From positions 1-64,000 of the forward strand of contig NZ_JAESWA010000027.1 in the NCBI RefSeq assembly GCF_016765615.1: 64,000 nucleotides of DNA. Reading direction: 5' to 3'. The notes under the pieces are model-generated. The model did no database searches and was not told the DNA's origin. It was given only the letters and a program-made list of their open reading frames with translations. This document shows positions 15,991 through 25,024 of this stretch, one piece after another (the first letter of the stretch is position 1; each line of letters starts with the position of its first letter). The position numbers and the translations under genes are program-made. The DNA comes from Clostridium paridis. GTDB lineage: Bacteria > Bacillota > Clostridia > Clostridiales > Clostridiaceae.

Positions 15991-18900
15991 ATGGCAACAA
16001 AGTGGACCAATGAGCAGCTTATGGCTATTGATACTAGGGGCTGTAATTTATTAGTTGCAGCAGCAGCAGGTTCAGGAAAGACTGCTGTACTAGTTGAAAG
16101 AATAATAAAGATTATTACTGATAAAGAAAATCCAGTGGATATAGATAGACTTCTAGTTGTTACATTTACTTCTGCAGCAGCAGGAGAAATGAGAGAAAGA
16201 ATAGCAGATGCTATTTCAAAGGAATTAGAGAAAGATCCTAATTCTAAGATATTACAGAAACAGCTTACATTGCTTAGTAGAGCTAATATAACTACAATGC
16301 ATTCTTTCTGTTTAGATGTAATAAGAAATAACTTTCATGAAATAGATTTAGATCCATCCTTTAGAATTAGTGATGAAACAGAAGGAACACTAATGAAGCT
16401 TGAGGCTATTACAGAAATATTTGAAGAACTCTATGAAGCAGAAGATAAGGAATTTTTAAACTTACTAGATGCTTATGGAGGGGGAAAAGATGATAAAAGG
16501 CTTCAGGATTTAACACTAAATCTATATGAATTTTCTATGAGTGGGCCATGGCCTGAAAAGTGGCTAAGTGAAAAGGCAGAAGAATTTAATATAACTAGCG
16601 AAGCAGAACTAGAAAGTTCTAGTTGGGTAAGAGTATTAAAGGAATCAATTAGTACAGAATTACAAGGAGTAATTAGGAACTTAGAAGCAGCTTTAGATTT
16701 AGCAGAAAACTCTGCTGGATTAGAGCCTTATGGGGAAAACCTTAGGGAAGATATATCACTTATAAGGGATATAAGTGAAAAGCTATATTCTGGCAGCTTA
16801 GAAGAGTTATATAGGGCAATTAGTTCCATAGAATTTTCTAAACTTAAAAGAGTGTTAGCAAAAAATGTTGAGGAGCCAAAAGTTCAAGAGAGAATAAAGA
16901 AGGTAAGAGATGAAGCTAAGAAGTCCCTGGGAGCTATTTCCCAAGAAATATTTAATGCCCCTCCAAAGGATATAATTAGTGACTTAAGAATTACCTATCC
17001 ATTAATGAAATCTTTAACTAAACTAGTTATTAAATTTAAAAATGCTTATGAGGAAAAGAAAAGAGAAAGAGGGATATTAGACTTTAATGATTTAGAACAT
17101 CTTTGTTTAAAGATACTCATAAATGAAGAATCAGAATCAGTAGAACCATCACAAGTTGCTCTAGGCTTTAGAGAAAAGTTTGATGAAGTATTAGTTGATG
17201 AATATCAAGATTCTAATAATGTTCAAGAAACCATAGTATCATTGGTATCAAGGAAAGAACTTGAAAATCCAAACTTATTTATGGTTGGAGATGTTAAGCA
17301 AAGTATTTATAGATTTAGACAGGCAAAACCAGAACTATTTTTACAGAAGTATAATAGTTATTCTGCTGAAGTAGGAAGTAAAAACAGAAAAATAATGCTT
17401 TATAAAAATTTCAGAAGTAGAGAAGAGGTAATAAGCGGAGTAAACTTTGTATTTAAAGAGCTTATGTCTGAAACTCTAGGAGAATTAGAATATACTGAGG
17501 AAGAAGCACTAAATCTAGGGGCTTCCTATCCAGAAACAGATATAGATGAAGCAATCATAGGTGGAGCACTTGAACTTCATATAGGAGAAAAAACTCCAGA
17601 AGAGGCTCAAGTGGGTGAAGAAGAAAGTGAAGAAATAGAGGAAGAGGATGAAGATTTAACAGGTGTACAATTAGAAGCAAGAATAGTGGGAAAAAGAATA
17701 AAGGAACTTATGACAGCTAAAGATGATAAAGCTTTCATGGTTATGGATAAGACTACGGGAACTTATAGAAAAGTTAGGTTTAAGGATATAGTAATCCTTT
17801 TAAGAGCAACTAAAAATTGGTCAACTGTTTTTTCGGAAGAATTAGGAGCTTTGGGGATTCCCGTATATTCTGATACTGGCACTGGTTATTTTGAAACTAT
17901 AGAAATAAGAACTATATTATCACTATTGCAAATAATAGATAATCCACTTCAAGATGTACCTATGCTTGCATCCTTAAGAAGTCCTATTTTCTCATTTAAT
18001 GCAAATGAATTAGGAGAGCTAAGAATACTTGGAGAAAATAAATATTTTTATGAAACTATTGAAGATATAGTAGAAGGTAGAATAAAGGCATCTGAGGAAT
18101 TTAAGGAAAAGTGTAATTATTTTATCACGAGTTTAAGCAAGTGGAGAAAAAGGGCTGCCTATACGCCTATAGATGAATTCATATGGTATCTTTATATGGA
18201 CACATCTTATTATGGATTTGTAGGGGCTATGCCAAATGGAGCTCAGAGGCAGGCTAACTTGAAGATTTTATTCCAAAGGGCAAAGCAATTTGAAACCACA
18301 AGTTTTAAGGGATTATTTAATTTTATAAATTTTATTCATAAGCTAAGAAAGTCTTCAGGAGATATGGGAAGTGCAAAGATACTTGGTGAAAATGAAGATG
18401 TAGTTAGGATAATGAGCATTCATAAAAGTAAAGGGTTAGAGTTCCCTGTTGTGTTTTTAAGTGGTACGGGTAAGAAATTTAATCTGATGGATTTAAATAA
18501 AGAGGTTATGTTCCACGATGAATTAGGTTTAGGGCCACAAGTTATAGATCTAGAGCATAGGATAACATATCCGTCCATAGCTAAGAATGCTATAAAGAGA
18601 AAAATTCTTTTAGAAACCTTATCAGAAGAAATGAGGATACTTTATGTTGCATTAACTAGAGCAAAGGAAAAGTTGATTTTAACTGGCTCAGTAAGTAATT
18701 TTGAAAAAGCAGCAGAAAAATGGAATTCTTCAGCATCAATGGGTGATGAAAAGATACCAGCAGCAGAGTTAATAAAGAAGAGAAGTTTTTTAGATTGGAT
18801 TGGGATAGCTCTTTGTAGACATAAGGATGGAGATGTTCTAAGGGGTTCTAACGAAGTATCTAAGATAATTGATGGTGATAAATCTAATTGGAACATTAAA

Positions 18901-19719
18901 TTGTGGATAAAATCTCAGCTTGTTGGGGATGAAATTTCAACTGATGTGGATAAAACAGAAGAAAAAGAATTATTTGTAGATAAGAAAATAAATAAAGTAG
19001 ATGAAGAGATTGAAAGAAGATTAGGGTTCAAGTATGAATATATAGAATCTTCAATACTACCATCTAACATATCCGTTTCAGAACTAAAGAAAAGGGCTTA
19101 TAGTGAAATAATTGAAGAAGTTTCTCAAGATTTATTTAAAACTGATTTTATAGCTAAGCCTAAATTCTTGCAAGAAGAAAGAGGATTATCTGCAGCAGAG
19201 AGAGGGACAGTTATTCACTTTTTCATGCAAAAAATTGATTTATTAAAAAGTAATACTTTTGGTGAAATAAAAGAACAGTTAGAGGAACTTGTATCAAGAG
19301 AATTACTAAGAGAAGATGAGGCAAAGGTAATAAATATAAATAAGGTAAAAAACTTTATAAATAGCAGTTTAGGAAAAAGAATGCTTGAGTCAGCGAGTCA
19401 AGGGAAAAAAGTTGTTAGAGAAATTCCTTTTTATACAGAAATAAGTGCATTAGAATTTAATAAAGAGCTTGGAGAAGAATATAAGGATGAAAATATAAGA
19501 CTTCAAGGAGTAATTGACGCTTATTTTGAAGAAGAGGATGGTATAGTTTTATTAGACTATAAAACAGACTATGTAGAAGAAGGAACCATAGATAAAATAG
19601 TAGATAGATATAGACTTCAATTAGATTACTATACTCGAGCTTTGGAGAAAATTACAGGTAAAAAAGTAAAAGAAAGATATTTATATCTATTTGGTATAGA
19701 TAGAGAAATTAAGGTATAA
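15991..19719 (+). CDS. addA: AddA helicase-nuclease subunit
   Basis: 1242 residues, UvrD-type superfamily 1. Walker A AAAGSGKT is at residues 24-31, Walker B is VDEYQDSN, and the motif IMSIHKSKGLEFPVVF is typical of AddA/RecB. Later come YVALTRAKEKL and the C-terminal nuclease motif LLDYKTDYV. An acidic linker rich in Glu near residue 545 is specific to this copy. It provides the motor and one of two nuclease sites of the AddAB complex. The ribosome binding site GGAGGGG lies in the 3' end of addB, so the two subunits are probably translationally coupled. Confidence 0.97.
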   Translation: MATKWTNEQLMAIDTRGCNLLVAAAAGSGKTAVLVERIIKIITDKENPVDIDRLLVVTFTSAAAGEMRERIADAISKELEKDPNSKILQKQLTLLSRANITTMHSFCLDVIRNNFHEIDLDPSFRISDETEGTLMKLEAITEIFEELYEAEDKEFLNLLDAYGGGKDDKRLQDLTLNLYEFSMSGPWPEKWLSEKAEEFNITSEAELESSSWVRVLKESISTELQGVIRNLEAALDLAENSAGLEPYGENLREDISLIRDISEKLYSGSLEELYRAISSIEFSKLKRVLAKNVEEPKVQERIKKVRDEAKKSLGAISQEIFNAPPKDIISDLRITYPLMKSLTKLVIKFKNAYEEKKRERGILDFNDLEHLCLKILINEESESVEPSQVALGFREKFDEVLVDEYQDSNNVQETIVSLVSRKELENPNLFMVGDVKQSIYRFRQAKPELFLQKYNSYSAEVGSKNRKIMLYKNFRSREEVISGVNFVFKELMSETLGELEYTEEEALNLGASYPETDIDEAIIGGALELHIGEKTPEEAQVGEEESEEIEEEDEDLTGVQLEARIVGKRIKELMTAKDDKAFMVMDKTTGTYRKVRFKDIVILLRATKNWSTVFSEELGALGIPVYSDTGTGYFETIEIRTILSLLQIIDNPLQDVPMLASLRSPIFSFNANELGELRILGENKYFYETIEDIVEGRIKASEEFKEKCNYFITSLSKWRKRAAYTPIDEFIWYLYMDTSYYGFVGAMPNGAQRQANLKILFQRAKQFETTSFKGLFNFINFIHKLRKSSGDMGSAKILGENEDVVRIMSIHKSKGLEFPVVFLSGTGKKFNLMDLNKEVMFHDELGLGPQVIDLEHRITYPSIAKNAIKRKILLETLSEEMRILYVALTRAKEKLILTGSVSNFEKAAEKWNSSASMGDEKIPAAELIKKRSFLDWIGIALCRHKDGDVLRGSNEVSKIIDGDKSNWNIKLWIKSQLVGDEISTDVDKTEEKELFVDKKINKVDEEIERRLGFKYEYIESSILPSNISVSELKKRAYSEIIEEVSQDLFKTDFIAKPKFLQEERGLSAAERGTVIHFFMQKIDLLKSNTFGEIKEQLEELVSRELLREDEAKVININKVKNFINSSLGKRMLESASQGKKVVREIPFYTEISALEFNKELGEEYKDENIRLQGVIDAYFEEEDGIVLLDYKTDYVEEGTIDKIVDRYRLQLDYYTRALEKITGKKVKERYLYLFGIDREIKV

Positions 19720-19750
19720 AAAAATAGAAACCATTGGTTTCTATTTTTTT
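19720..19750. terminator. Shared terminator between addA and crcB
   Basis: AAATAGAAACC and GGTTTCTATTT form a stem with a two-base centre, flanked by A and T runs. It can serve both the convergent addA and crcB transcripts. Confidence 0.9.
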
Positions 19751-20102
19751 ATATAGTAGCAATTATAGAGCCTAAGTAAAATCCTAATACTCCTAAAATA
19801 AGAGAGCCTGATATATAAATAAAAGCATTTAGCTTTTCCTTGTCTTTAAATAAATTAAAACCTTCATACATAAAGGTCGAAAAAGTTGTGTATGCACCTA
19901 AGAAGCCATCAGCTAAAAGCAGCAGCATATTAGTATTTACACCTATAGAACTAACAATTCCTAATAAAATAGCACCTGTAACATTTATAATAAAAGTTCC
20001 TAAAGGAAAAGGTTTATTTGATTTTTCACTTATGTATTTTCCAAGAACATATCTTACGATGCTTCCAGCACCTCCACCTAATGCAACTAAAATATACGAC
20101 AT
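19749..20102 (-). CDS. crcB: Fluoride efflux channel CrcB/Fluc, subunit 1
   Basis: 117 residues with four membrane segments. Family motifs are GGGAGSIVRY at the N-terminus, FIINVTG in segment two, and GFLGAYTTFSTFMYE around the pore in segment three. Fluc channels export fluoride as dimers with opposite membrane orientation. Bacteria with two adjacent crcB genes make heterodimers, and that is the case here. It starts three bases after the other crcB, with its ribosome binding site inside the end of that gene. Confidence 0.94.
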   Translation of the reverse strand: MSYILVALGGGAGSIVRYVLGKYISEKSNKPFPLGTFIINVTGAILLGIVSSIGVNTNMLLLLADGFLGAYTTFSTFMYEGFNLFKDKEKLNAFIYISGSLILGVLGFYLGSIIATI

Positions 20103-20105
20103 ATA

Positions 20106-20555
20106 TTAAACCTCCTCATCTATTGAAGCTTCAGCATCTACTTCATTTAAAGTGGTATTCTTAAGTATAAGCTTAGAAATAACCTTTCTAGTAAAAAGGA
20201 CTCCTAAGTAAGCTGCTATTAGTCCAAGAATAACTGAAGAAAATAAATAGAATATAGAAGAATAATAGTGTCCTTGACGTATAAGGTTAACAGATTCCTT
20301 ACATAATGTAGAGAATGTTGTAAAAGCACCAAGAAAACCAGTTGCTATACCTAGTCGTATATTTGAATTAAAATCGTAAACTTCTAATGCTGTTGTTAAG
20401 ACTAATGCCAAAATAAAGCTTCCACAAATATTTATAACTAATGTATTTAGTGGAATTACTCCTGAATAGAAGCTTGTAATATCAATATTTTTTATTAAAT
20501 ATCTTAAAATAGCTCCAAGCATTCCACCTATAAAGATAAAAATATATTTTTTCAT
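20106..20555 (-). CDS. crcB: Fluoride efflux channel CrcB/Fluc, subunit 2
   Basis: 149 residues with four membrane segments. It carries IGGMLGAILRYL, LVINICGSF and GFLGAFTTFSTLCKE, the same motifs as its neighbour. A charged cytosolic tail of about 25 residues ending EASIDEEV is extra compared with compact Fluc subunits. Its ATG overlaps the stop of cca by four bases (ATGA), so it is translated from the cca message. No fluoride riboswitch is seen upstream of cca or between the genes. Confidence 0.94.
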   Translation of the reverse strand: MKKYIFIFIGGMLGAILRYLIKNIDITSFYSGVIPLNTLVINICGSFILALVLTTALEVYDFNSNIRLGIATGFLGAFTTFSTLCKESVNLIRQGHYYSSIFYLFSSVILGLIAAYLGVLFTRKVISKLILKNTTLNEVDAEASIDEEV

Positions 20556-21907
20556 AAGTCATTGTCATTCCTTTTTTTATAATATTCAGTTGCAAGTGAT
20601 ATTAGTGTATGCTCATTATTGAGATTTGGATCTTCAAGAACCATATCCATTAAGTAGTCTAAAATAACGCCGACTTCTTTACTAGGTTTTAAGTTTAGAG
20701 AGTCCATGATTACTTTACCATTTACCTTTAATGAATTTTTACTTAAAGGTTCAGAGGACTCTAGTATTTCTTTAGTTCTCTTCTCCATATAGTCTAAGTC
20801 AGACAAAACTTTAAATGGAGGTGCTGATGATAATATATCAGCTCGTTGTAGTTTAAATAAATCAAAAACTAAGTCTATAGAAACTCTATTAATTAGTCTT
20901 TTGAGTGCAGCATCTGAAGGATTGAATAAAATATTCATATGTTCCTTAACTAAGATAGATGCTTTATTAATAGTATCATTATCAAAGGTTAGTCTTTTTA
21001 AAATACTTACGCACATTTCTGCTCCAATATTTTGATGATTATAAAAGTGTCCGTGACCATCTTCTCCAATAAAGAAGCAAGGTGGCTTAGCTATATCATG
21101 GAATAAGGCAGCTAGCCTTAAATGAACTTTATTAGGAACCATTTCAACAACAGAGAGTGTATGTTCAAAAACATCCTTATTATGATATGGAGTTTTTTGA
21201 TCAAAATCAACAGTAGCTTGAAGTTCAGGTAGTATATGATTTAGAATACCAGTAGAATTTAACAACCGTAACCCACTAGTTGGATAAGGCGAAGTTATAA
21301 TCTTAAGGAATTCTTCTCTTATTCTCTCTGAACTTATATTTAGAATGAGTTCAGAATTTTTTTTAATTGCGTCTAGAGTGCTTTTTTCAATGGTAAAACC
21401 TAATTGGCAAGAAAAACGAATAGCTCTTAGCATTCTTAATGCATCTTCTTGAAATCTTTTGTTTGCATCTCCAACAGCTCGTATAAGCTTTGAGTTTAAA
21501 TCATTAATACCATTGAAATAGTCCATTAATCCATCCGTTTCATTGTATGCAAAAGCATTTATAGTGAAATCTCTTCGAGCTAAATCTTCTTTAAGAGAGG
21601 AAACAAATGTTACGTCCTCGGGTCTTCTATTGTCTTTATATTCACCATCAATTCTATAGGTAGTAATTTCAAAAGGAATAGAGTTCTCCATTACTGTTAC
21701 AGTTCCATGCTTTAGACCAGTAGGAATTGTTTTATCAAATATTCTTATAACATCCTCCGGAAGAGCATTTGTTGTTATATCGAAATCCTTTGGAGCTAAT
21801 GATAATAAGGAATTTCTAACTGAACCACCAACTAAAAAGCCCTCAAAGCCATTATCCTTTAATTTACCTATAATATACTTAACTTCATTGGGGTAAGAGA
21901 TAAACAT
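20552..21907 (-). CDS. cca: CCA tRNA nucleotidyltransferase / poly(A) polymerase family
   Basis: 451 residues. The class II nucleotidyltransferase head has GFLVGGSVRNSLL and the metal-binding pair in PKDFDITTNA. The RNA-binding neck contains LRMLRAIRF, and an HD domain follows with LAALFHDIAKP. It adds or repairs the CCA end of tRNAs. All tRNAs in this window encode CCA, so it would work mainly in repair. A GTG at 21914-21916 lies inside the ribosome binding site GAGGTG; the ATG at 21907 (read on the minus strand) is the better start. Two crcB genes follow in the same operon. Confidence 0.9.
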   Translation of the reverse strand: MFISYPNEVKYIIGKLKDNGFEGFLVGGSVRNSLLSLAPKDFDITTNALPEDVIRIFDKTIPTGLKHGTVTVMENSIPFEITTYRIDGEYKDNRRPEDVTFVSSLKEDLARRDFTINAFAYNETDGLMDYFNGINDLNSKLIRAVGDANKRFQEDALRMLRAIRFSCQLGFTIEKSTLDAIKKNSELILNISSERIREEFLKIITSPYPTSGLRLLNSTGILNHILPELQATVDFDQKTPYHNKDVFEHTLSVVEMVPNKVHLRLAALFHDIAKPPCFFIGEDGHGHFYNHQNIGAEMCVSILKRLTFDNDTINKASILVKEHMNILFNPSDAALKRLINRVSIDLVFDLFKLQRADILSSAPPFKVLSDLDYMEKRTKEILESSEPLSKNSLKVNGKVIMDSLNLKPSKEVGVILDYLMDMVLEDPNLNNEHTLISLATEYYKKRNDNDL

Positions 21908-21963
21908 AAATATCACCTCAAATATTCTAAAATAAATATTTAAACTTATTCTACTATAAATAA

Positions 21964-21996
21964 AAGGGATGTATCAAATTATTTTAATACATCCCA
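21964..21996 (-). terminator. Terminator after the L,D-transpeptidase gene
   Basis: On the minus strand GGGATGTATTAAAAT pairs with ATTTGATACATCCC and is followed by a T-rich tract. It stands between the end of the transpeptidase gene and the start of cca. Confidence 0.8.
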
Positions 21997-22003
21997 CGAA
22001 TTG

Positions 22004-23182
22004 TTAATTAATTATTACTTTAGTTCCTTTATTTATATTATCATATAGCCATTTTGCATCATCTAAAGACAAACGAACACAACCATGTGATAATGGAGCT
22101 CCTAATGAAGGATCTATAACTGTCTTTTTATCTTCTTCGAAAGGAATTGAATGGAACAAATAGTTACCTTGGAACTGAACCCAGTACTTAGCACCCTGTT
22201 TATATTTGTCAGAATAGAACCAATCACCTTTTTCTTGAACTTGATAAACTCCTTTTGGGGTATCTGTATCATCTTTACCTGTTGAACAAGAAAGAGTTTT
22301 TAATAATTTCCAATTGTTTTTTGTTCCTTTAAAAACATAAGTTTTTTGATTAGTAATATTAACATAAAGCATATAAGAGGTTAAGCTAGTAAGATTTAGA
22401 GTATTAATATTACTAAGGCTTAATGATAAGGGAACTGTTGAAGCAGCCTTTGAAGAATTAGATGTATTTTTACTTGCTAAGTAATCAGCTTTCTGTTTTT
22501 CATAGGATGCAATAGTATCTGATATTTCCTTATCATCATTGTAATAATCTTTAAGATCAGATTTTATGAGATTTATGGCATCAGTATAATATTTCTGGCT
22601 CGCCAAATCATTTGCTTTATCTAGAGTAGCCTTTTTAAACTTATCTAAGGAACTTTTTTCATATTCTAATGCTAATTTATAATTTGAATCATACTCAGAA
22701 ACTTTTGAAAAATTCGTAATTGAGGCTTTGTAATCTTCACTTTTTATAGCATTTAAGCCCGCTTGAAAATTATTATTTGACTCCTTAATGGTAGGTAATG
22801 TTGCTTTAAAGTCTTCAATCTCTTTTGAAAAAAGTCCATAATAATCAATTTTTGATACTAAGTAAAGTGCTTCACTTTCTGAGATATCAGCATTTTTATA
22901 TGAATTAATAGTGCTACTCAGAGAGTCACTTAAGAAGTTTTTTAAATCTCCTTTAAACATCAAAAGCTTAATAGGATTATATATCTGACTAGATATGGCT
23001 ATTTTACTTGCTTCAGTATAATCCCCATTGTTAAACTTTGCTTTGAAGTTTTGAATTAGATATGTATAATTTACTACTGAAAAAATAACTAAGGAGGTAG
23101 ATATGGATAATATTAAAATGTAGAAGAATATAAAAACTTTGTTTTTATTTATAAGTGATTTAATAGAAAATTTTTTATTCAT
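22004..23182 (-). CDS. Membrane-anchored L,D-transpeptidase (YkuD)
   Basis: 392 residues. One membrane helix lies near residues 14-36. A helical region of about 200 residues follows that resembles TPR-like repeats, then a Ser/Thr-rich linker, then a YkuD domain from about residue 270. The active site is SHGCVR with C368 and H366. It crosslinks or trims peptidoglycan peptides outside the cell by 3-3 linkage. GGAGGGC lies nine bases before the chosen ATG; the reading frame stays open 15 codons further upstream without a good binding site. The gene is followed by its own terminator. Confidence 0.9.
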   Translation of the reverse strand: MNKKFSIKSLINKNKVFIFFYILILSISTSLVIFSVVNYTYLIQNFKAKFNNGDYTEASKIAISSQIYNPIKLLMFKGDLKNFLSDSLSSTINSYKNADISESEALYLVSKIDYYGLFSKEIEDFKATLPTIKESNNNFQAGLNAIKSEDYKASITNFSKVSEYDSNYKLALEYEKSSLDKFKKATLDKANDLASQKYYTDAINLIKSDLKDYYNDDKEISDTIASYEKQKADYLASKNTSNSSKAASTVPLSLSLSNINTLNLTSLTSYMLYVNITNQKTYVFKGTKNNWKLLKTLSCSTGKDDTDTPKGVYQVQEKGDWFYSDKYKQGAKYWVQFQGNYLFHSIPFEEDKKTVIDPSLGAPLSHGCVRLSLDDAKWLYDNINKGTKVIIN

Positions 23183-23308
23183 ATAAAGCCCTCCTGATTG
23201 GAAAAATTTATTATGATTATTGACCAAAAACTTAAAGAATAAACAAAAGAAAGATATTATAAATTTTTTTAATGGTTAGAATAATAACTAAAGTATTACT
23301 TATTCCAT

Positions 23309-23350
23309 AGGAGGTGAGATTTAGCCAAGTATGTAATTTGGCATTAAGTT
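23309..23350 (+). promoter_or_regulatory. Unusual leader: strong SD, AUG-UAA start-stop and small hairpin before the first DUF1189 gene
   Basis: AGGAGGTGA (23309-23317) is a near-perfect Shine-Dalgarno site, but the gene's ATG is at 23351, 33 bases later. Between them are GCCAAG...TTTGGC, which can fold, and ATGTAA at 23331-23336, a start codon followed directly by a stop. Folding would bring the site closer to 23351; alternatively ribosomes may start and stop at 23331 and restart downstream. Confidence 0.5.
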
Positions 23351-24130
23351 ATGGAGAAAATTAATTTTTTTAAAAAGATTTACATAAGCATTATTAAGCC
23401 AAAGGATTACTATATTTTAATTAGAGAAACAGTAATTAAGGCTATTCTATATATGATGATCCTAACATTAATAACAGGAATTATAAGCTTTATAGTACCT
23501 GCTATGGGGTATTATAAGTTCATATCGCTAATGGAAAATGAAATAAATAATGGATTTCCTGAATTTACTCTTAAGGATGGAATTTTGGATGTAAAAGAAA
23601 GAGAACCTATAGTAATATCAAAGAAAAATAAGCCTACTATTATAATTGACACGTCTGGAAATACTTCAGAGAATGTACTTAATAAGTATGATAAATGTAT
23701 ACTTATATTAAAAGATAGGGCCATATCAAAGAGAAATAGATATAAAATAGATAGGGCTACATATGACTTTTTAGATGGAATGAGCTTAGATAAGAAAAAA
23801 GCACAACAATTTATTCCTAGGCTAAAATACGTAGTATACTTAATAGTATTTTTAACACCCTTATTAATTGTTATATTAAATTTATTTTTGGCACTTATGA
23901 TATCATTAATTGGAACATTAATTAATGCAGTACTCAAGTGGCCGTTAGAATATAAAAATATTTATAAAATATCAATTTACTCTATAACACTTCCAATTAT
24001 TATAGCCGCTATTCTTAGAGTAACAGGAATATCAATAAGCTATAGATATTATTTTTATATAATAATTGGAGGAGTATATGTAATGATTTCAATGACTAGA
24101 GGGTTAAAGAAAATGGTGGAAAACACATAA
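23351..24130 (+). CDS. DUF1189 family membrane protein (first of two)
   Basis: 259 residues. One membrane segment lies at residues 29-52, an extracellular domain of about 110 residues follows, and three more segments lie in the C-terminal third. The opening NFFKKIYISIIKPKDYY is typical of DUF1189, a Firmicutes family of unknown function related to YIP1-like membrane proteins. The ATG has no adjacent ribosome binding site; see the leader at 23309-23350. A second DUF1189 gene begins 69 bases downstream. Confidence 0.82.
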   Translation: MEKINFFKKIYISIIKPKDYYILIRETVIKAILYMMILTLITGIISFIVPAMGYYKFISLMENEINNGFPEFTLKDGILDVKEREPIVISKKNKPTIIIDTSGNTSENVLNKYDKCILILKDRAISKRNRYKIDRATYDFLDGMSLDKKKAQQFIPRLKYVVYLIVFLTPLLIVILNLFLALMISLIGTLINAVLKWPLEYKNIYKISIYSITLPIIIAAILRVTGISISYRYYFYIIIGGVYVMISMTRGLKKMVENT

Positions 24131-24199
24131 TTCTATAGGTATTTGCATGTAAATAATGTATAATAATAATTACATGGAAAATTAAGGGGGAATTATATA

Positions 24200-25006
24200 G
24201 TGGAAAAATTGAACATTTTTCAAAAGTTTATATATAGTATCACCAATATAAAAGGTTATCTAGTATTTTTAAGAGAAAAGACTGCTAAGGGAGTATTATA
24301 TATACTATTATTAAGCGTGATTTTTGGTGGAATTAAAGGTTATGATTTATCAAGAGATGTAAAAATTTATTTTGATAATGCAAGAACATATTTAGAAGAA
24401 AATAAAAATAACTTTAAACTTGAGAATGGAAAATTAACTATAGGAACAAAACCAATTCTAAAAGAAGAACAGAATACATTATTATTTATAGATACAAGTT
24501 ATGATTATGATCAATATGATCAAAACAAACTTGCTCAATTAAACATAGAGAAGTATATGACATCTACTCTTATATTTAGAGATAGAGTTATAGTAAATAA
24601 TAATGGAAAACAAACAGTTCAGAAGTTTTCAGAACTTGGATTTAACCTAGATGTTAATATGATAATAAATATATTATCAGCAACTACACTTGTAATGATA
24701 ATTTTAACTATATTTACAATAATTCAAGTATTTATTGGAAATATATTATGGGCAGTGGTACTAGCTTTAGCAGGACTAAGCGCAGCTTATTGGTTTAAGG
24801 TTAAGATTAGATTTAAAGGCTTATATAGAATTTCATTATATGCTTTAACTACATCTATAATTTTAGATACCATTATATTTTTAACCAGAGTAGTTATACC
24901 ATTTTTTGATATTATATATATAGTTATAGCTTTCGTATATTTAATTTTAGCGTTGAAGCATATAAAAGAAGAAGTTTCAGAAGAAGAATTATTTATTATT
25001 GGATAA
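24200..25006 (+). CDS. DUF1189 family membrane protein (second of two)
   Basis: 268 residues with the same plan as its neighbour: an opening NIFQKFIYSITNIKGY, one membrane segment, an outer domain containing LLFIDTSYDYD and TLIFRDRV, then three C-terminal segments and an acidic tail. The matching outer-domain phrases in the first copy are TIIIDTSGN and LILKDRA, so the two are paralogues. The start is GTG with AAGGGGG nine bases upstream. pepT follows 18 bases later and may be co-transcribed. Function unknown. Confidence 0.82.
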   Translation: MEKLNIFQKFIYSITNIKGYLVFLREKTAKGVLYILLLSVIFGGIKGYDLSRDVKIYFDNARTYLEENKNNFKLENGKLTIGTKPILKEEQNTLLFIDTSYDYDQYDQNKLAQLNIEKYMTSTLIFRDRVIVNNNGKQTVQKFSELGFNLDVNMIINILSATTLVMIILTIFTIIQVFIGNILWAVVLALAGLSAAYWFKVKIRFKGLYRISLYALTTSIILDTIIFLTRVVIPFFDIIYIVIAFVYLILALKHIKEEVSEEELFIIG

Positions 25007-25024
25007 AGAAAAAGGAGAAATTAA

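Noticed and set aside
21908-22003. Fluoride riboswitch before cca-crcB-crcB
   Set aside because: The 95 bases upstream of cca are AT-rich with only the terminator of the transpeptidase gene; no element of the crcB RNA motif is visible.
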